Assembly (NCBI GenBank): GCA_016868095.1
Contig: VGHV01000061.1
Location: 1-10,190 of the forward strand
Reading direction: 5' to 3'
DNA: 10,190 bases
Source: Betaproteobacteria bacterium
GTDB taxonomy: Bacteria > Pseudomonadota > Gammaproteobacteria > Burkholderiales > Burkholderiaceae_E
Positions 7,042-10,190 of this stretch are shown one piece after another. The notes below the pieces were generated by a model, which had not been told where the DNA came from, made no database searches, and saw nothing but the letters and a program-made list of their open reading frames with translations. The translations under genes and the position numbers were made by a program. Within the stretch, counting starts at the first letter, position 1, and the number at the start of each line of letters is the position of its first letter.

Positions 7042-8970
7042 ATGCTTTTGATCGATAACGATGGCGTAAGCCTTAGAAACTCGCGCTACGGCGATGTTTA
7101 TCGCAGCGTTTCGGGCGGCTTGCAAGAGTCTGAGTGGGTTTTTGTGGAACCAGCTTGGCAATTGATTGAGCAACTCGCCAGCCAGGGGCGAACGAAGTTC
7201 CATGTTTTAGAACTTGGATTCGGTTTGGGCTTCAATCTAAGCGTTTTTCTTGACCGCTGGTTGAAAAGGGCCAAGCCTGCCTGGCGATGTTATGTGCAAA
7301 GCATCGAATTGCACCCCTTGAGCTTAGACGAGTATCGCCGTGCCTGGACGGCAGTCCTGGGACCAACGGCGACTGAGCTTGTTGAACGCTGGCTTGGTTG
7401 TTTCGAGCTTGACGGTGCGTATGCTTTGCCAGGGATTCATCGCTATGCTTTGCATAGCAACTTTTACTTTGATTTTTTTGTCGCCGATGTTTCTAAGGCG
7501 CTCAAGCGACTCAGTACCAGCTTTGATATTGTATTTTTGGATGGCTTTTCCGAAGCGGCTAATCCGTCGATGTGGCGGTCTGAGGCTTTTCGCGATTTGA
7601 GGCGCCATTTGTTTGAAGGAGCCCTGCTGCTCAGTTACGCGAGTGCCAAGCCCTTACGCGATCGCTTAAGCGCACTTGAGTTTGATGTTTCGAGGGAGCC
7701 AGGTTTTGCCCCCAAACGGTTTCGACTTGAGGCCCGTTATAGGCCTTATCGACGTATTAAGCCCTATTGTCCAAAGCCCGCGGTTGAGGATCTTATGATT
7801 ATTGGTGCTGGGCTCGCTGGCCAATGCATGGCACTTGCAGCAAGGGCTCGTGGATTCCAGGGTGTGTTGATTGATGCTAAGTTGCAACAGGACTGCGATG
7901 CACAAGCCCATCTTCCGGCATTTTTAGATCATTTGCACTGTTCTCCCGATGATAACGAGATGGCACGTCTAAGTCGGGCAGCGCTCTTATCCTCTTATCG
8001 CTTGGGTTCTGAGAAAGGGTCACAGGGTCTTTCGCCCCTTGTCTCTTGTCGATTGCAATTGCTCTACAGGAGCGAGGCTCGTGCTGAATGGAAGAAGCGG
8101 CTCGATGCGCTTCTTGCGTATTCAGAGGCTTCCTTCAATCCTTGGCCTTCCCTCTTTCAGGCGCTCGACGAGTATCGGCTTTGTCTTCCCCGTTCGCGTG
8201 CGATGGCGCTTCCGACTCAACTAGCGTTTCCTCAGCTGCAAATTAACGTGGCTCGGCTTGATTTGCATGACGGGCGTTGGCAGGCCTTTGATGAAGCGGG
8301 TCAGCTAATTGCGAGTGCAGCCACGATGGTGCTTACGAGCCCTCAAGGACTTGTCAAACTTGGATTCAATCATGCGATGCCGTTGCAACGAAAGCCTGGC
8401 GTTAGCTTATTGATTGACATTTCCGCGGTCGATCCCTCGCATCCTGTTTGGCAGATCAAGTCAATCCTTGCTGATCAGCAGCATGTCTTGCGCTTGGCTG
8501 AGCCAGACCGATTATTGGTGGGTTCACTTTATGGTGATCCAAACGATATAGAGGCTAGATCTTCATTGTTGGATGCGTTACAAGAATTGTTAGCCTTGGA
8601 AGATAATTTTTTTGAAACGCTTTCAAATGCACCGAGCGTGCTTTGGCGCGGCATAAGATTTAATACACCAGATCATTTACCGATGATCGGCGCCATCGCT
8701 GATCGCCATCGAGTTGGTGAGCAATGGGAGCGGCTTCGAAAGAATGCTCGCCTTCCAATGCCTCGGCTTGAGCAGGCTTACACCCTAACCGCGCTTGGTG
8801 CACGTGGTGCCTTGTGGGCACCCTTAGGGGCTGAAATCTTGCTCGATATGATGCAGTCTATCCCCTGCCCTCTGGAGTCTGATCTACTCGCAGCCATTGA
8901 TCCTGCACGTGGTCTGATTCGTGCCATACGGCGAGGCGAGCCGCTCTCAGGCACAATCGGCTATCTCTAG
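7042..8970 (+). CDS. mnmC: Bifunctional tRNA mnm5s2U34 biosynthesis protein MnmC
   Basis: MnmC finishes the 5-methylaminomethyl-2-thiouridine at the wobble base of some tRNAs: its C-terminal FAD oxidase converts cmnm5U to nm5U and its N-terminal domain methylates this with SAM. 642 residues, near the E. coli length. Methyltransferase part: SAM loop LELGFGLGFN (56-65), VFLDGFSEAANPSMW (164-178), LLLSYASAKPLRDRL and the GFAPKRF turn (221-227). Oxidase part: Rossmann IIGAGLAG (253-260), DDNEMARLSRAAL (303-315), LPMIG (546-550) and GARG (586-589). The second FAD motif, normally A-S-G-N-x2-G-x3-P, is replaced by CDAQAHLPAF (285-294). ATG 7042 is the only reasonable start; an in-frame stop (7033-7035) lies just upstream. 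The YkgJ-type gene starts one base after its stop. Confidence 0.92.
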   Translation: MLLIDNDGVSLRNSRYGDVYRSVSGGLQESEWVFVEPAWQLIEQLASQGRTKFHVLELGFGLGFNLSVFLDRWLKRAKPAWRCYVQSIELHPLSLDEYRRAWTAVLGPTATELVERWLGCFELDGAYALPGIHRYALHSNFYFDFFVADVSKALKRLSTSFDIVFLDGFSEAANPSMWRSEAFRDLRRHLFEGALLLSYASAKPLRDRLSALEFDVSREPGFAPKRFRLEARYRPYRRIKPYCPKPAVEDLMIIGAGLAGQCMALAARARGFQGVLIDAKLQQDCDAQAHLPAFLDHLHCSPDDNEMARLSRAALLSSYRLGSEKGSQGLSPLVSCRLQLLYRSEARAEWKKRLDALLAYSEASFNPWPSLFQALDEYRLCLPRSRAMALPTQLAFPQLQINVARLDLHDGRWQAFDEAGQLIASAATMVLTSPQGLVKLGFNHAMPLQRKPGVSLLIDISAVDPSHPVWQIKSILADQQHVLRLAEPDRLLVGSLYGDPNDIEARSSLLDALQELLALEDNFFETLSNAPSVLWRGIRFNTPDHLPMIGAIADRHRVGEQWERLRKNARLPMPRLEQAYTLTALGARGALWAPLGAEILLDMMQSIPCPLESDLLAAIDPARGLIRAIRRGEPLSGTIGYL

Positions 8971-8971
8971 C

Positions 8972-9358
8972 ATGCGAGTCATCATGGCGACAACTTTAGG
9001 TTTTGATTGCAGTAAATGTCCAGGCTATTGCTGCACCTACCCCAGGATCGTTATCAGTTTGAAAGACTTGCGTCGCATTGCTCGTCATTTCGAAATCAGT
9101 GAAGATGAGGCTCGCAGTCGATACACCAAGCGCTATCAGGAGCATGGCGAAGACGAGACCATTCTTAAGCACAAACGCGATTCGGTGTACGCTTCGATTT
9201 GTAGATTCTTTGACAGCGATGAGCGTCGCTGTACGATTTATAAGGCTCGTCCAACAGTATGCCGCGACTATCCCCATGGCAAACGTTGCGGTTACTACGA
9301 ATTTCTGAAATTTGAACGAAAACAACAAGGCAATCCGGATTTCATTCCTTCTGCGTAG
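8972..9358 (+). CDS. YkgJ family cysteine-cluster protein
   Basis: A small protein of 128 residues from the ATG at 8972, or 124 from the ATG at 8984; the second gives MATTLGFDCSKCPGYCC, closer to how relatives begin. The frame is open further upstream to 8921, but that would overlap mnmC by 50 bases. Numbered from 8984, eight Cys are present: C9, C12, C16, C17 (C-x2-C-x3-CC), then C73, C83, C93 and C102. This is the pattern of the YkgJ/UPF0153 zinc- or iron-chelating domain, probably holding a metal or Fe-S cluster. ARPTVCRDYP and RCGYYEFLKFER are typical. No enzymatic role is established. It follows mnmC after one base, so cotranscription is likely. Its last seven codons and stop lie in the first unit of a 38-bp tandem repeat. 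Confidence 0.88.
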   Translation: MRVIMATTLGFDCSKCPGYCCTYPRIVISLKDLRRIARHFEISEDEARSRYTKRYQEHGEDETILKHKRDSVYASICRFFDSDERRCTIYKARPTVCRDYPHGKRCGYYEFLKFERKQQGNPDFIPSA

Positions 9359-9486
9359 GCCTTTTTAGTCGTCCAGATTTCATCCCCTCCGCTAAGGCTT
9401 ATTTAGTCGACCAGATTTTATTCCTTACGCTAAGACTTATTTAAGCCACCAGATTTTATGCCTCACGCCAGGACTGATTTATTTGA
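9335..9486. repeat. Four 38-bp imperfect tandem repeats between convergent genes
   Basis: Units are 9335-9372, 9373-9410, 9411-9448 and 9449-9486. Each opens with CCRGATTTYA (R = A/G, Y = C/T) and holds a TA-rich middle near TAAGGCTTATTTA. Counted by hand, adjacent units share about 29, 30 and 29 of 38 bases. Unit 1 contains the last codons and stop of the YkgJ-type gene; unit 4 ends inside the last two codons of the convergent reductase gene, so the array fills the whole gap. Units 2 and 3 contain the short palindrome TAAG-N-CTTA. No unit looks like a standard terminator. Confidence 0.9.
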
Positions 9487-10190
9487 CCGAAGATCGAGTG
9501 CTCAGCGTCGATTGATCGCCAAATTTCTGTAAGAGTCGGGGTGATGTGGTCGTGTACTGCAAGTGGATGGTTTTGCCAGGAAATGCGTAGTCGCAGGCAG
9601 CATAGGCCGCAAGCGTTGCCTCATGAAAGCCGCAAGCGATCAGCTTTTTCTTCCCTGGGTACGATGCCATATCGCCAACCACGAAGATCGCTTTGCGCCG
9701 GCTTTCAAACCGCCCAGTATCCACTGGGATTTGACCCTTGTTCATACCCAATTCCCATACAAGCATGGCATCGATTTTTGGCGAAAGCCCATGACACACA
9801 GCGATCACATCAACGGGCAGGCGCATTTCTGCGGGCTGGGATCCATTGCGTGTGATGATGCTGACTGCGCTCAGCTTATGGGTTTGATCGGCAACCTCAG
9901 ATGGCTTGTCGACATCTAATCCTTTGATTGAAGCGTTTAGGACTCGAATGCGGCCGATCGCTGCGGCTTGATCGACAAGATCAAGTAAAGCCTGATGCTC
10001 GGTATCTAGTGCGGCTCGCAGACCATTTCTTGCGATTAAATCGATCGATGCAGGGGCTAATGATTCATTGTGTTGCAGCAGATACGCCGCAAGCCTGAGT
10101 GCACGCTTTCCTCCGCCACTAATCAATATGCGTTTCGTTTTGATCATCGAGTCGGGCGGCAATTCCCCATAAAATACCGCAGAGCCTTCA
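9479..10190 (-). CDS. Ferredoxin/flavodoxin-NADP reductase, thioredoxin-reductase-like, partial
   Basis: 236 codons are visible; the frame has no stop up to the right edge, so the N-terminal FAD-binding part lies outside. Reading starts EGSAVFYGELPPDSMI, which matches the linker before the second Rossmann fold, so the TTG at 10160-10162 and the ATG for MIKTKR are internal, not starts. Such enzymes (about 330-350 residues) are flavoproteins passing electrons between NADPH and ferredoxin or flavodoxin. The C-terminal part is well kept: FVVGDMASYPGKKKLIACGFHEATLAAYA and the HLQYTTTSP tail typical of proteobacterial members. In the nucleotide domain, the usual GGGDSALDW reads GGGKRALRL and the usual HRRDxFRA reads ARNGLRA, so NADPH binding may be changed. 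It converges on the YkgJ-type gene. Confidence 0.82.
   Translation of the reverse strand, partial: EGSAVFYGELPPDSMIKTKRILISGGGKRALRLAAYLLQHNESLAPASIDLIARNGLRAALDTEHQALLDLVDQAAAIGRIRVLNASIKGLDVDKPSEVADQTHKLSAVSIITRNGSQPAEMRLPVDVIAVCHGLSPKIDAMLVWELGMNKGQIPVDTGRFESRRKAIFVVGDMASYPGKKKLIACGFHEATLAAYAACDYAFPGKTIHLQYTTTSPRLLQKFGDQSTLSTRSSVK

Noticed and set aside
1037..7665. GCGATCGC (the cyanobacterial HIP1 octamer) occurs four times: 1037, 3127, 3662 and 7658, more than expected by chance.
   Set aside because: All four fall in coding sequence in the same phase, as -GC GAT CGC encoding x-Asp-Arg. Preferred GAT and CGC codons explain them, and the genes are not cyanobacterial.
8921..8971. An upstream extension of the YkgJ-type gene overlapping mnmC.
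   Set aside because: It would add residues unlike relatives, which begin just before the first Cys motif; the ATGs at 8972 and 8984 fit better.
9373..9480. An open frame through the repeat array (PDFIPSAKAYLVDQ...) that could be a C-terminal extension or small peptide.
   Set aside because: It is in a different frame from the YkgJ-type gene, has no start or ribosome site, and the 38-bp period breaks the frame; it would need a frameshift.

Overview
The window is an ordinary-looking, gene-dense bacterial chromosome segment of roughly balanced base composition. The genes are betaproteobacterial in type. The order ygfZ <-> mltG-tmk-holB-tatD-ankyrin, with a DUF4936 gene and an NRDE gene behind ygfZ, and the combined mnmC, point to Burkholderiales. 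This assignment rests on gene order and recalled family sequences, not on a search. I see no rRNA, tRNA, CRISPR array, transposase, phage gene or plasmid function.

Layout. (1) Positions 1-1357, minus strand: ygfZ, then DUF4936, then the first codons of an NRDE/TANGO2-like gene cut by the left edge. That last gene appears to begin at a CTG codon. (2) Positions 1400-6054, plus strand: a tightly packed operon of mltG (cell-wall lytic transglycosylase), tmk (dTMP kinase), holB (clamp-loader delta prime), tatD (metal-dependent hydrolase/nuclease) and a secreted ankyrin-repeat protein. Junctions after tmk overlap by a few bases, which suggests translational coupling. (3) Positions 6200-6997, minus: a stand-alone 2-keto-4-pentenoate-hydratase-like enzyme, convergent with the operon. 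(4) Positions 7042-9358, plus: bifunctional mnmC (tRNA wobble-uridine modification) followed after one base by a YkgJ-type cysteine-cluster protein. (5) Positions 9479-10190, minus: the C-terminal two thirds of a thioredoxin-reductase-like ferredoxin/flavodoxin-NADP reductase that runs off the right edge.

The genes are mostly housekeeping: Fe-S protein maintenance (YgfZ), peptidoglycan, nucleotide supply, replication and tRNA modification. I found no novel multi-gene system. The points worth a second look are local: a 38-bp tandem array filling the gap after the YkgJ gene, whose first unit is the 3' end of that gene and whose first two units differ only at synonymous sites over the coding part; a CTG start for the NRDE gene; eroded cofactor motifs in the MnmC oxidase domain and in the reductase; and two codon-length tandem repeats inside holB and the ankyrin gene.
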